DNA of 22,123 nucleotides from Pseudothermotoga sp. (GTDB lineage: Bacteria > Thermotogota > Thermotogae > Thermotogales > DSM-5069): NCBI GenBank assembly GCA_003510135.1, contig DOKY01000015.1, positions 1 to 22,123 on the forward strand. The letters run 5' to 3'. The notes beneath the pieces are model-generated. The model did no database searches. It was not told where the DNA came from and saw only the letters and a list, made by a program, of their open reading frames with translations. Position 1 is the stretch's first letter. The number at the start of each line of letters is the position of its first letter. The position numbers were made by a program, and so were the translations under genes. Below, piece by piece: positions 22,048-22,123 of this stretch.

Positions 22048-22056
22048 TGATATGAT
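22048..22056 (+). promoter_or_regulatory. Possible extended -10 element
   Basis: TGATATGAT fits the TGnTATAAT extended -10 pattern and would start a transcript near 22063, about 30 nt before the GTG at 22093. No clear -35 is visible. The region is shared with the divergent FliK-like gene. Confidence 0.35.
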
Positions 22057-22092
22057 TTTACTGTAGACGCTTCGGCGTGCGGAGGTGACTCT

Positions 22093-22123
22093 GTGAGGAT
22101 CTCGGACTACTTCGAAGCCGGAA
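22093..22123 (+). CDS. Start of a plus-strand gene, cut by the window edge
   Basis: GGAGGTGA (22081-22088) is well placed ahead of GTG 22093, which opens MRISDYFEAG before the window ends. Ten residues are too few to identify it. The strong ribosome site and the promoter-like element upstream support a real gene. Confidence 0.6.
   Translation, partial: MRISDYFEAG

Overview
The window looks like a chromosomal segment of a hyperthermophilic or thermophilic member of the Thermotogota (Thermotoga/Pseudothermotoga-like). The main reason is that its first half has the same gene order I recall for the Thermotoga maritima beta-glucan locus TM0032 to TM0024: ROK regulator, binding protein, two permeases, two ATPases, a small membrane protein, a GH3 beta-glucosidase and a CBM4-GH16-CBM4 laminarinase. 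Genes are tightly packed, with GGAGG-type ribosome binding sites, several GTG or TTG starts and many overlapping stop/start codons. The genus call comes from memory of these families, since no search was run.

Layout. (1) 7-10988, plus strand: a complete beta-glucan utilisation operon. The secreted laminarinase cuts beta-1,3 (or mixed-linkage) glucan outside the cell. A family-5 oligopeptide-type ABC importer brings in the resulting oligosaccharides. The cytoplasmic GH3 enzyme splits them to glucose. A ROK regulator, bglR-like, precedes the operon. A GC-rich hairpin follows the binding-protein gene. (2) 11040-11197: a bidirectional terminator and an initiator tRNA-Met on the minus strand with a near-consensus promoter. 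(3) 11198-11902: a 0.7 kb gap without a convincing gene, holding a possible folded RNA and a strong terminator. (4) 11903-13237: an NCS2 purine permease. (5) 15939-13265, minus strand: a four-gene operon made of a membrane-anchored beta-solenoid protein, a YtrA-like GntR regulator, an ABC membrane subunit and an ABC ATPase. It is preceded by a 24-bp perfect palindrome that is probably the operator. (6) 16049-16944: tRNA-Leu(CAG) with promoter and terminator, then a WecG/TagA-type glycosyltransferase. (7) 18109-16922: an MFS transporter on the minus strand. (8) 18161-21138: mutL, a GNAT acetyltransferase and a two-TM Cache-like sensor protein, tightly coupled. (9) 22021-21133, minus strand: a FliK-like/FlhB-C-terminal-like pair (compare B. 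subtilis ylqG/ylqH). (10) 22093 to the end: the first codons of another plus-strand gene.

The least understood part is the GntR/ABC operon headed by the beta-solenoid membrane protein. Its central repeats have an exact 54-nt (18-residue) period, and the operon has its own palindromic operator. It looks like a self-contained envelope-related or stress-related ABC system. The 0.7 kb gap upstream of the purine permease is the best place to look for an undescribed RNA.
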